DNA of 6,594 bases from Pseudomonadota bacterium (GCA_023427355.1 JAEZBK010000209.1:1-6594), one strand, 5' to 3'; shown: positions 1 to 6,586, counted from the first letter of the stretch. The notes: generated by a model not told the origin, from the letters alone. Made by a program: numbers and translations.

Positions 1-39
1 CTGCGCAGGGAACTTTTGGGCAAGAGTTCCGCTATCTGA
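1..39 (+). CDS. Possible 3' end of an upstream gene (12 codons), function unknown
   Basis: Frame 1 is open from the window edge to a TGA at 37-39 and would encode a tail reading LRRELLGKSSAI. If real, it would end 16 bases before the oxygenase start, leaving just enough room for that gene's GGGAG ribosome binding site, which is a normal operon spacing. The charged, Leu-rich tail could end many protein families, so no function can be assigned. The other two forward frames are also open here: frame 3 runs to a TGA at 96-98, and frame 2 is continuous with the oxygenase. Coding at this spot is therefore a guess based on layout. Confidence 0.25.
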   Translation: MRRELLGKSSAI

Positions 40-42
40 TCT

Positions 43-50
43 GGCGGGAG
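43..50 (+). promoter_or_regulatory. Ribosome binding site deciding the oxygenase start
   Basis: GCGGGAG precedes the ATG at 56 with five bases between GGGAG and the start codon, a usable Shine-Dalgarno spacing. An out-of-frame ATG at 51 abuts the same purine run and is too close to be served by it. The alternative in-frame ATG at 95 has only a weaker AGGG at 82-85, which is why 56 is preferred. Confidence 0.55.
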
Positions 51-55
51 ATGCG

Positions 56-1174
56 ATGCGTATCGCCATCCGCTTGTCTGCAGGGTTTCCCACGATGAAA
101 CGGATGGACGATCTCGCCCTAGCGCCAGCCGCAAACGTGCTGACGGGCCAGTCTTTGCCGGACTTGCGCCGCATCGGCGCGCATCCCGACTTTTGGTATC
201 CACTGGCCTGGAGCGAGCAGTTGCGCGAAGGCGCGGTGATCGCGCGCGACTTTGCCGGGGCGCCCATTGCGCTATGGCGGGGGAAAGGCGGCAAGGTCTT
301 TGCGCTGGAGGACCGCTGTGCCCATCGCCAGGTGCCGCTGTCCAAGGGCACGGTGGAAGGGCAGACGCTGAAATGCGGTTATCATGGCTGGAGCTATGAT
401 TGCGCGGGCGCGTGCGTGGATGTGCCCTATCTGGGCAAGGCGCGCCTGCCCAATGGCGTGAAATCCTATCCGGTGCTGGAGCGCGACGGCCTGATCTTCG
501 TCTTTCCCGGCAACGCGGCGCTGGCGGCGGCGCGCGAGCCGGGACCGCTGGGCGCGGCGGCGGACAAACGCTATCGCACGCGGCACCTGAAACGCGATGT
601 CGGCTGCCACTACAGTTTCATGCACGAAAACCTGTTCGACATGAACCACCAGTTCCTGCACCGCAAGCAGATGGGACTGATGAAGGCCACCTGCCTGGGC
701 CGCCGCCAGGGCGAGACCTGGTGCGAGGTCGATTACACGTTCGGCCGCACCGGTGGCAGCCAGTCGGTGGGCGAGGCGGCGATCCTGGGCGCGATCCGTC
801 CCGGCGCCAACACCAGCGCGCGCGACCTGATGACCATCCGCACGGAGTATCCCTACCAGACGCTGCGCGTGTGGGTCGGCGGGGGCGAACCGGTGCTCAG
901 TGTCTGGCTCTGTTACACGCCCGTCGGGCGCGAGCAGAAGCGCAACCACACCTTCGGCTTCCTGTCGGTGAAGAAGGCGAAGATCCCGCTGATCACCACC
1001 ATCGCCTGGCCGTTCATCGCCTGGTTCACAGAGCGGATCTTCCAGGAAGACAAGGAGATCGTCGAATTGGAACAGGCCGCGTGGGATGAAGCCGGGCAGG
1101 ACCGGAACAATGAAGTGTTCCCGGCCCTGCTCGACCTGCGTGATGTGCTCAGGCGCAACGGCGCGCCGGACTAG
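56..1174 (+). CDS. Rieske 2Fe-2S aromatic ring-hydroxylating oxygenase, alpha (catalytic) subunit
   Basis: This is a 372-residue cytoplasmic Rieske non-haem iron oxygenase. The family takes electrons from a reductase or ferredoxin to hydroxylate or demethylate aromatic or alicyclic substrates with O2. The N-terminal Rieske domain (about residues 45-150) shows Cys88-x-His90 and Cys107-x2-His110, 16 residues apart, which ligate the 2Fe-2S cluster. The catalytic domain carries the mononuclear-iron motif ENLFDMNHQFLH at 191-202, giving His198 and His202 as ligands and Asp195 as the bridging acid. QEDKEIVELEQ at 330-340 supplies Asp332 as the probable third ligand. Length and layout fit single-subunit VanA/PaO-like alpha subunits. 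A hydrophobic stretch at 310-324 just before Asp332 may help it associate with membranes. No beta subunit, ferredoxin or reductase gene lies in the window, so the partner and substrate are unknown. The start at 56 rests on its GGGAG; Met14 (base 95) and Met17 (base 104) are alternatives, and the frame stays open to the window edge. The gene ends tail-to-tail with the esterase. Confidence 0.93.
   Translation: MRIAIRLSAGFPTMKRMDDLALAPAANVLTGQSLPDLRRIGAHPDFWYPLAWSEQLREGAVIARDFAGAPIALWRGKGGKVFALEDRCAHRQVPLSKGTVEGQTLKCGYHGWSYDCAGACVDVPYLGKARLPNGVKSYPVLERDGLIFVFPGNAALAAAREPGPLGAAADKRYRTRHLKRDVGCHYSFMHENLFDMNHQFLHRKQMGLMKATCLGRRQGETWCEVDYTFGRTGGSQSVGEAAILGAIRPGANTSARDLMTIRTEYPYQTLRVWVGGGEPVLSVWLCYTPVGREQKRNHTFGFLSVKKAKIPLITTIAWPFIAWFTERIFQEDKEIVELEQAAWDEAGQDRNNEVFPALLDLRDVLRRNGAPD
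1171..1174. other. Shared palindromic stop codon (CTAG) of two convergent genes
   Basis: TAG at 1172-1174 ends the oxygenase on the + strand. The reverse complement of CTA at 1171-1173 is TAG, which ends the esterase on the - strand. The two reading frames thus overlap by four bases, with no intergenic space. Any terminator for either transcript must lie within the other gene's coding sequence. I see no strong hairpin with a T run near this junction. Confidence 0.9.
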
Positions 1175-2346
1175 CGCCCGCTGGGCTTATAGTCCTGCCA
1201 GACATATTCCAGCGCGGCCGCCATGGTCTGCTCGCGCACGCGGTTGTCGGTGTGTCCCGCCTGCTTCGAGAAGACATAGCGATAATTGTAACCCTTGGCC
1301 TTGAAGGCGGCGGCGGTGCGGTTGGCCGCCATCACCCAATTGTGCCAGGTGCCTTCCTCGTCCTGATAGCGATTGTCCTGCTCGCCCACCTGCATCCAGA
1401 CGCGGAGCGGCTTCTTGGGCGAATTGGGAATCAGGGTGGCATGATACTCCCAGGCGCCGCGCGGATTGGCGGGGTCCACCGGCGACTGCTGGTTCACAAA
1501 GGTCGGCGAGAAGATCACGACCCGGCGATACCGCTCCGGATGGAACCAGGCCATGGTGAAGGCGGCCGCAGCGCCGGACGAGCCGCCCAGCGTGGCGCGG
1601 GCCTCCGGATCCTTGCTGAAGGTGATGTTGTACTTCTTCGAGACCAGCGGCAGCACTTCGGTCTCGATGAAATCGCTATAGCGGCCATTGACGGTGTCGT
1701 ATTCATAGCCGCGCTGGCTGCCCTGCGCATCTTCGGCGGTGCGCGAGCCCAGCGGCACCGAGCCCGGCTGCAGCGCCACCATCACCATGGGCGGGATTTT
1801 CTTCTGGGCAATGCCGGCATCGATGGCCCGGCGCACCTGATCCTGATAGCCGCGGCCATCCTGCACGATGATCACCGGCATGGGCGTGCCGGGCTTGGTG
1901 CCCGCCGGGACATAGACCCAGACCGGGCGCGGCTCATAGGGCGCGTCCTCCCATTGCACATCGCCGGGCACGGCGTTGCCCCGGCCACCGGGCGAACGGG
2001 CGGGATCGGCGACGTAACCCACCTTGCGCTTGCGGCCGGGATAGATCTTGCTGTCTCTGGCATACATCACGAACTGGTGCAGTTCGCCCGTGGCCCATGC
2101 CGGGTTGGCGCGCATCTCGTCGGCCACCGAATAGTCCGGCCCGATCTCGTAATCGCCATCCGAAGTATTGTCCTTGCCGCCCACCGGAAAGGGATTGGGC
2201 GGCGGCTCGACCGGCCCGCGTCCGCCACGGCCCGCAGCGGGCGCAGCGCCTTGCGGCGCGGTGGGCGGCGGCGCGGCAGGCTGCGCGATGGCGGCGGGGC
2301 ATGCGCCAGCAATGGCAATGGATGCGATGGCGAGACGAATTTTCAT
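1171..2346 (-). CDS. Secreted alpha/beta-hydrolase, esterase D / enterochelin-esterase-like family
   Basis: This is a 391-residue exported serine hydrolase that probably cleaves carboxylic esters in the periplasm or outside the cell. Its substrate is unknown. Residues 1-21 form a signal peptide: K/R n-region, Ala/Ile-rich core, AIA cleavage site before Gln22. A low-complexity Pro/Ala/Gly linker follows (about 22-55). The segment at 88-105 (LHQFVMYARDSKIYPGRK) looks like the N-terminal beta-sandwich lead-in of this family, and the hydrolase fold runs from about 140 to the end. GGSSG at 254-258 is the nucleophile elbow with Ser256. Asp324 in VGEQDNRY is the likely acid, and His365 in AGHTDN is the likely base. 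EYDTVNGRYSDF (215-226) also matches the family pattern before the ExLP helix. The start at 2346 is chosen because it has AGGGGA seven bases upstream and puts the signal peptide at the N-terminus; a TTG at 2415 would add 23 non-signal residues. Cys16 is not in a proper lipobox, so a lipoprotein is unlikely. Family confidence is high; substrate is not assignable. Confidence 0.9.
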   Translation of the reverse strand: MKIRLAIASIAIAGACPAAIAQPAAPPPTAPQGAAPAAGRGGRGPVEPPPNPFPVGGKDNTSDGDYEIGPDYSVADEMRANPAWATGELHQFVMYARDSKIYPGRKRKVGYVADPARSPGGRGNAVPGDVQWEDAPYEPRPVWVYVPAGTKPGTPMPVIIVQDGRGYQDQVRRAIDAGIAQKKIPPMVMVALQPGSVPLGSRTAEDAQGSQRGYEYDTVNGRYSDFIETEVLPLVSKKYNITFSKDPEARATLGGSSGAAAAFTMAWFHPERYRRVVIFSPTFVNQQSPVDPANPRGAWEYHATLIPNSPKKPLRVWMQVGEQDNRYQDEEGTWHNWVMAANRTAAAFKAKGYNYRYVFSKQAGHTDNRVREQTMAAALEYVWQDYKPSGR

Positions 2347-2353
2347 GTCTTTT

Positions 2354-2359
2354 TCCCCT
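2354..2359 (-). promoter_or_regulatory. Ribosome binding site of the esterase gene
   Basis: On the minus strand AGGGGA lies seven bases before the ATG at 2346-2344. This good match and spacing decides the start in favour of the signal-peptide-bearing form over the upstream TTG at 2415. Confidence 0.75.
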
Positions 2360-2388
2360 GCCGTGCGGAACAGCCCGGCTTTTGTCCG

Positions 2389-2415
2389 AGCATAGCAAAA
2401 AGTCCCGGCTGACAA
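2389..2415 (-). promoter_or_regulatory. Candidate sigma70-like promoter for the esterase
   Basis: Read on the minus strand, TTGTCA (2415-2410) is followed after 15 bases by TATGCT (2394-2389). That hexamer is preceded by TGC, which makes an extended -10 element. The spacer is shorter than the preferred 17 bases, and the extended -10 could compensate. Transcription would begin near 2382 and give a leader of about 35 bases containing the AGGGGA site. This is a by-eye match, not a demonstrated promoter. Confidence 0.35.
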
Positions 2416-2437
2416 CGATTAACTTCCGGCATATGAC
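2409..2437 (+). promoter_or_regulatory. Candidate sigma70-like promoter for the phosphofructokinase
   Basis: CTGACA (2409-2414, five of six matches to TTGACA) is followed after exactly 17 bases by TATGAC (2432-2437, four of six matches to TATAAT). Transcription would start near 2444 and leave a leader of roughly 58 bases before the GTG start. The -35 box overlaps the -35 candidate of the divergent esterase promoter. Assigned by eye from consensus and position. Confidence 0.45.
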
Positions 2438-2489
2438 TCCCTCCGCCAAACCGGACGCGCCGGGCTTTTCTTCGGCGCTGCAACATAAA

Positions 2490-2495
2490 GAGGGA
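2490..2495 (+). promoter_or_regulatory. Ribosome binding site supporting a GTG start
   Basis: GAGGGA sits seven bases before the GTG at 2503-2505. No in-frame ATG with a comparable site is near, and the protein begins its first beta strand (KILVAQGGGPTA) a few residues later. The GTG is therefore the natural start. Confidence 0.75.
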
Positions 2496-2502
2496 CATAC
2501 CC

Positions 2503-3717
2503 GTGTCGTCCAACGCTTCGAAGATTCTTGTCGCCCAGGGTGGCGGGCCGACCGCCGTCATCAACCAGTCGCTGGTCGGCGTGGTGCAGGAAGCCCGCAA
2601 ATTCGCCCAGGTCAGCAAGGTCTATGGCGCCTTCCATGGCGTGCGCGGCATCGTCAACGAGGATTTCGTGGACCTGACGCAGGAAACGTCGGCCAACCTG
2701 GAACGCGTGGCGGTGACGCCGTCAGCGGCGCTGGGTTCGACCCGCGACAAGCCCGACCTGAAATACTGCCAGGAAATCTTCAAGAGCGTGCAGGCGCACG
2801 GTATCGGCAGCTTCTTCTATATCGGCGGCAATGACAGTTCCGACACGGTGCGCATCGTCTCGGAGGAAGCGAAGAAGGCCAATTACGACCTGCGCTGCAT
2901 CCACATCCCCAAGACCATCGACAACGACCTGATGGTCAATGACCATACGCCGGGCTTTCCCAGCGCGGCCAAGTTCGTGGCCCAGGCTTTCGCAGGCGCC
3001 AATCTCGACAATCGCGCCCTGCCCGGCGTCTATATCGGCGTGGTGATGGGCCGCCATGCCGGCTTCCTGACCGCCGCCGCCGCCCTGGGCGCGACATATC
3101 CCGAGGACGGCCCGCACCTGATCTATGTGCCGGAGCGCGCCTTCGACGTGGACAAGTTCCTGGGCGATGTGAAGGCGACGATGGACCGCCACGGCCGCTG
3201 TGTCATCGCGGTTTCGGAGGGCATCGCCGATGCCAACCACACACCCATCGCCGCGACGCTGGGCACGCTGGAAAAAGATCCGCATGGCAATGTCGAACTG
3301 GCGGGTGGCGCACTGGCCGACATGCTGACCAAGGTGGTGAAGGAAAAGCTGGGCCTGAAGCGCATCCGTGGCGACACGTTCGGTTATGTCCAGCGCAGCT
3401 TCCTGGGCTGCGTTTCGGACGTGGACCAGCGCGAGGCGCGCGAGGTGGGCGAGAAGGCCGTGCAGTACGCCATGTGGGCGGGACGGGACGGTTCGGTCAC
3501 CATCCACCGCGCGGGCCACTATGCCGCCGAGTACCAGCTTTCCGAGCTGAAGCAGATCGCGGGCCTGACCAAGGTGATGTCCGACGATTTCATCAATGCC
3601 GCAGGCAATGGCGTCACCCCGGCCTTCCACGAATACCTGGCCCCGCTGCTGGGATCGGACATGCCGGTGGCTGCCCGCCTGGCGGGCCTGAAGGTGGCGA
3701 AGATCCTCAAAAAGTAA
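2503..3717 (+). CDS. pfp: Pyrophosphate-dependent 6-phosphofructokinase (PPi-PFK)
   Basis: This is a 404-residue cytoplasmic phosphofructokinase that phosphorylates fructose 6-phosphate to fructose 1,6-bisphosphate. The PPi form is reversible and so can serve glycolysis or gluconeogenesis. Landmarks in order are: GGGPTAVIN at 13-21 (phosphate-donor loop), IGGNDSSD at 107-114, PKTIDND at 136-142 with catalytic-base Asp140 and Asp142, MGRHAGFL at 182-189, SEG at 238-240, and GYVQR at 294-298 (sugar-phosphate binding). By alignment to E. coli PfkA, Asp111 replaces Gly104 and Lys137 replaces Gly124. This pair is known to favour PPi over ATP by blocking the ATP site. Tyr295 stands where PfkA has His249. 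The acidic residue usual at PfkA Asp103 is Asn110 here. The protein is longer than the 320-residue bacterial ATP-PFK and close to bacterial PPi-PFKs of about 400 residues. The start is GTG with GAGGGA upstream and the stop is TAA. It is monocistronic, with its own candidate promoter and a strong terminator. The PFK family call is very secure; PPi specificity is inferred from residues. Confidence 0.94.
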   Translation: MSSNASKILVAQGGGPTAVINQSLVGVVQEARKFAQVSKVYGAFHGVRGIVNEDFVDLTQETSANLERVAVTPSAALGSTRDKPDLKYCQEIFKSVQAHGIGSFFYIGGNDSSDTVRIVSEEAKKANYDLRCIHIPKTIDNDLMVNDHTPGFPSAAKFVAQAFAGANLDNRALPGVYIGVVMGRHAGFLTAAAALGATYPEDGPHLIYVPERAFDVDKFLGDVKATMDRHGRCVIAVSEGIADANHTPIAATLGTLEKDPHGNVELAGGALADMLTKVVKEKLGLKRIRGDTFGYVQRSFLGCVSDVDQREAREVGEKAVQYAMWAGRDGSVTIHRAGHYAAEYQLSELKQIAGLTKVMSDDFINAAGNGVTPAFHEYLAPLLGSDMPVAARLAGLKVAKILKK

Positions 3718-3720
3718 CCC

Positions 3721-3736
3721 ACCCCGTCATTCTCGC
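3721..3736. repeat. Possible remnant of a dispersed extragenic repeat
   Basis: ACCCCGTCATTCTCGC, just after the phosphofructokinase stop, closely resembles the left arm of a CGTCATTCCCGC...GCGGGAAT palindromic repeat that I recall as common between genes in many proteobacteria. The expected right arm is absent here; the terminator hairpin follows instead. There is only one copy in the window, so its repeat nature cannot be shown from this sequence. Confidence 0.25.
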
Positions 3737-3740
3737 AGAC

Positions 3741-3774
3741 AAAGCCCTTCCCGCCTGTGCGGGAAGGGCTTTTT
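3741..3774 (+). terminator. Strong intrinsic terminator between convergent genes, probably bidirectional
   Basis: A perfect 14-base-pair stem (AAAGCCCTTCCCGC at 3741-3754 with its complement at 3759-3772) encloses a CTGT loop. On the + strand it runs into TTTTT at 3770-3774, ending the phosphofructokinase transcript 24 bases after its stop. Read from the minus strand the same stem begins a few bases beyond the peptidase stop and ends in TTTGTCT, a poorer but usable tail. It probably serves both converging genes, being stronger for the + direction. Confidence 0.9.
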
Positions 3775-3775
3775 G

Positions 3776-6586
3776 CTAGGATGCCGGCGGGCCCACCGAC
3801 ACCTTCACCGCATTGGCGTCGTTGAGGTAGCGGTTCGCAGCCGCCGTGATATCGGCCGCCGTGAGCGCGCGCAGGAAGGGTTCATAGTTGCGCGCCAGAT
3901 CCAGCTTGGCGGGATTCTGCTGCGTGTCGTCCAGCACCGAGAGCCAATAGTCATTGGTCTCGCGCGACTTGCGCAACTGTTCCAGCACCGGCTCGCGCGC
4001 GCGCGTCAGGTCGTCTTCCGACAGCTTGCCGGCCTTGAGGTCGGCAACGATCTTCGCAAGTTCGTCATGGAAGGTCTGGACGGCGCTGGGCTGCAACTGG
4101 GCCAGCGCCTGGATATAGCCATAGTCGAACACCTTGGAGGAGGTGGTGCCGACCTGGGCGCTATAGACCGAGCCCAGGCCGCGCAGCCGGTCGAACAGAC
4201 GGTCATTCATGATCGCGCCCAGGATCTGCAGCGTTACGCTGGCCTTGATATCGGGAAAGCGGCCTTGCGTGGGCCAGATGGTGGCGACGATTTCCTGTCC
4301 CTTCTGGTCGGTGGTGACCAGCCGGGTCAACGCGCGTCCGCCCGCAGGGAAGCGGGTGGCATTGGCGTCGCTGGCGGTGAGCCGTCTTGTCTGGCGCGCC
4401 GCGAAAGCGCCGAAAGTGTCCGCGGTGACCTTGATCGCCTGGTCCACGGTGATGTCGCCCACGATGATGACGTCTATCGGTCCCTTCTCGAAGACCGGGG
4501 TCAGCAGCGCGGAAAGGTCTTCGGGCCTGGCTGCTTCCACCTCGGCCTGCGCGGCGGAAGCCCAGCGCTTGTCGCCGTCATGCAGGATTTCCGGCAGCTT
4601 CAGCCCCAGCACCGAACCGGGACTGGTGCCTGCGTTGCGCAGGCGTTCCAGATAGGCCGTGCGCGACCGCTCGAACGCGTCGGGGCGGAAGGCCGGTTCG
4701 CGGACATAGGCGGCGATCATCTGCATCTGCAGCTCCAGGTCGCGGGGCGTGGTGCCGCCGGAGAAGACAAAGCCATCCTCGCCCACGCTGAAGCCCGCGC
4801 CCACCTGCTTTCCGGACAGGGCGCGCGAGATTTCGGTGGAGGTCAAAGCCTTCAGGCCGCCCGATATCGCGACACCGCTGGCCCAGGTCGGCAGGATGCG
4901 GTCGCGCGGCAGCGCCAGGCGGCCATCGCCGACCTTGACCGAAACCTGCACCTGGTTGGCGCGCAGCTTGGACGGACGCACGGTCAGCCGCACGCCATTG
5001 GCGAAACGCAGATGCGTGACGCCGACATCGGCAAGATGCTCCGTGGCCACCACCTTGCCGGGCGTTCCGAAGGCCGTATAAGGCCAGGGCTTGACGGTGC
5101 CTTGCGCGATGGCGCCGCGTTCGGCCTTCTGCGCGTCCAGATAGACGGCGCGCACAGCGTCGGCGCCTCCTTCAAAGGGCTCTTCCCCCGCCGCGAAGAT
5201 CAGCGGCCCGCCGCCCGTGAAGACATCGCGCAGGGATGCGTTGATCTCGTCCAGGGTCAGAGTCTTCACATAGGTGTCGAAAGCTTCCAGGTCGCGCGCG
5301 TCGCTGGTGAAGACCTCCCGCTCGCCCATCACATCGATGATCGCGTTGACGATGGACCGCGAGGGCCGCGTGGCGGCGCTTTGCGCACGCTGTTCCAGGC
5401 TGGCGCGAAACTCGGTCACGGCGCGATCCATTTCGGCCTGTGTGGCGCCGGTTTCCAGGATGGAAAGCCGCATCTTCTCGGCGGTCGCCAGCGCGGTGCG
5501 CCACTGCCCCGGCAGAAAGCCCACCGACAGGCTGGCCATGCGCACGGCATGATAGCTCTGCCCGCGCGAGACACTGGCGCGGGTGAAGGGGCGTTCGGGC
5601 GTCACCGCTTCTTCCTGGTAGCGCCGGTTCAAGACCCGCAGCGCCAGCAGTTCGACCAGACCAGAACGCTCCTGCGCGCTGTCGGAGGGCCGCTTTTCGG
5701 GCGGCGCCATCCAGGTCAGGGAGATGGTGTTGGACAGGCCCTTCATGTCGAAGGTCTTCACCTCCAGCCCGCGATCCAGCGGAATGTTGAAGACCGGATC
5801 GGGGACCGCCGGGCCGACGCCCTTCCAGTCGGCAAAGGTCTTGCGGATGCGGGCCTCGATCGCGGCGGGATCAATATCGCCCACCACGATCATGGTCGCG
5901 CGCTCGGGCCGGTAATAGGCGTGATAGAAGGCGCGCATCTGCGCCACGTCGCCCTTGGCGATCACGGCCGCGTCGCCATGGGGCAACTGGGCGGCGCGCT
6001 TGTCCTGCAACAGGAACTCCAGCCGCGCCACCGCCGAGCGGAAGGACGGCAACTCGCGCATCATCAGTTCGGAGCCGACCACGCCCGCCTCGCTTTTTGC
6101 GGCATCGGCATCAATGACCAGGTTGCTGGCGATTTCCCGCGACAGCAGGAAGGCGGTGTCGAGCGAGGCGGCATCGGAGCGCGGCAGGTCGAACTGGTAG
6201 ATGGTTTCTTCCTGGCCGGTGGAGGCATTGGTATCCGAGCCGAAGCGCAGGCCGATCCGCTCCAGCATGCGGGAATATTCGCCATCCTTGACGTTGACCG
6301 AGCCGCGAAAGGCCATGTGTTCCAGGAAGTGCGCCAGGCCGCGCTGCTCCGGTGCTTCCTGAATGGCGCCCGCCATGACGTGAAAGCGTACCGAAACCTC
6401 GCCCGTGGGCGTGGCGTTGCGGCGGATGGCATAGCGCATGCCATTGTCGAGCCGCCCGAAGGTGATGGAGGGATCCGAGGGCAGGTCGCTCCTGGGCCAT
6501 TCCGCCGCGAATGCCGGAACCGCCAGCAACAGCAGGATGGCCAGAAGCGCGCGAAAACCCGCGCGCGCCTTGAAGGGATCAAGCAC
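3776..6586 (-). CDS. Exported M16 family zinc metallopeptidase (pitrilysin/PqqL-like, two-repeat form)
   Basis: This is a 936-residue peptidase of the M16 family, whose members cut unfolded or short peptides inside a clam-shell chamber. Residues 1-27 form a signal peptide: Lys6, Arg8 and Arg12, then a long Leu/Ala core, then AFA before Ala28. It should therefore act in the periplasm or at the cell surface. The inverted zinc motif HFLEH at 86-90 gives His86 and His90 as ligands and Glu89 as the catalytic base. SEAGVVGSE at 165-173 gives Glu173 as the likely third ligand and Glu166 as the supporting acid, the same seven-residue spacing as in pitrilysin. YYRPERATMIVVGDID (224-239) opens the first M16 C-type domain. 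The second half (about 520-930) repeats the fold without HxxEH: KGPIDVIIVGDITVDQ at 701-716 mirrors the earlier strand, and LRGLGSVY at 801-808 provides the substrate-binding Arg/Tyr pair (Arg802, Tyr808). Length is very close to E. coli PqqL. The start is GTG only eight bases from the window edge, with no ribosome binding site visible. The frame stays open upstream, so the true start could lie outside, though the signal peptide begins well here. Confidence 0.93.
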   Translation of the reverse strand: MLDPFKARAGFRALLAILLLLAVPAFAAEWPRSDLPSDPSITFGRLDNGMRYAIRRNATPTGEVSVRFHVMAGAIQEAPEQRGLAHFLEHMAFRGSVNVKDGEYSRMLERIGLRFGSDTNASTGQEETIYQFDLPRSDAASLDTAFLLSREIASNLVIDADAAKSEAGVVGSELMMRELPSFRSAVARLEFLLQDKRAAQLPHGDAAVIAKGDVAQMRAFYHAYYRPERATMIVVGDIDPAAIEARIRKTFADWKGVGPAVPDPVFNIPLDRGLEVKTFDMKGLSNTISLTWMAPPEKRPSDSAQERSGLVELLALRVLNRRYQEEAVTPERPFTRASVSRGQSYHAVRMASLSVGFLPGQWRTALATAEKMRLSILETGATQAEMDRAVTEFRASLEQRAQSAATRPSRSIVNAIIDVMGEREVFTSDARDLEAFDTYVKTLTLDEINASLRDVFTGGGPLIFAAGEEPFEGGADAVRAVYLDAQKAERGAIAQGTVKPWPYTAFGTPGKVVATEHLADVGVTHLRFANGVRLTVRPSKLRANQVQVSVKVGDGRLALPRDRILPTWASGVAISGGLKALTSTEISRALSGKQVGAGFSVGEDGFVFSGGTTPRDLELQMQMIAAYVREPAFRPDAFERSRTAYLERLRNAGTSPGSVLGLKLPEILHDGDKRWASAAQAEVEAARPEDLSALLTPVFEKGPIDVIIVGDITVDQAIKVTADTFGAFAARQTRRLTASDANATRFPAGGRALTRLVTTDQKGQEIVATIWPTQGRFPDIKASVTLQILGAIMNDRLFDRLRGLGSVYSAQVGTTSSKVFDYGYIQALAQLQPSAVQTFHDELAKIVADLKAGKLSEDDLTRAREPVLEQLRKSRETNDYWLSVLDDTQQNPAKLDLARNYEPFLRALTAADITAAANRYLNDANAVKVSVGPPAS

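Noticed and set aside
272..949. Open frame of 225 codons on the - strand inside the oxygenase gene
   Set aside because: It is antisense to the Rieske and iron-ligand motifs and its translation is Ala/Arg/His-rich with no recognisable domain.
2299..2301. Cys16 of the esterase as a lipoprotein attachment site
   Set aside because: The preceding residues are Ala-Gly-Ala with no Leu/Val/Ile at -3, so it does not fit a lipobox. The AIA signal-peptidase I site five residues later fits better.
1252..2412. Long open frame (386 codons) on the + strand antisense to the esterase
   Set aside because: It mirrors the esterase frame in GC-rich DNA and its translation is His/Arg/Gly/Ala-biased without any domain. 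The esterase has a signal peptide, catalytic triad and ribosome binding site on the other strand.
2347..2415. Upstream TTG start for the esterase at 2415
   Set aside because: It would add 23 residues before a good signal peptide and run through the candidate promoter. The ATG at 2346 has AGGGGA seven bases upstream.
2722..3630. Open frame of 302 codons on the - strand inside the phosphofructokinase
   Set aside because: It is antisense to a clearly recognised PFK, the composition is biased, and no motif is visible. Third-position GC bias of the real gene explains it.
3994..4005. Alternating CG run of 12 bases, possible Z-DNA or microsatellite
   Set aside because: It encodes in-frame Arg-Ala-Arg-Glu of the peptidase in GC-rich DNA. 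It is too short and too expected by composition to claim a function.
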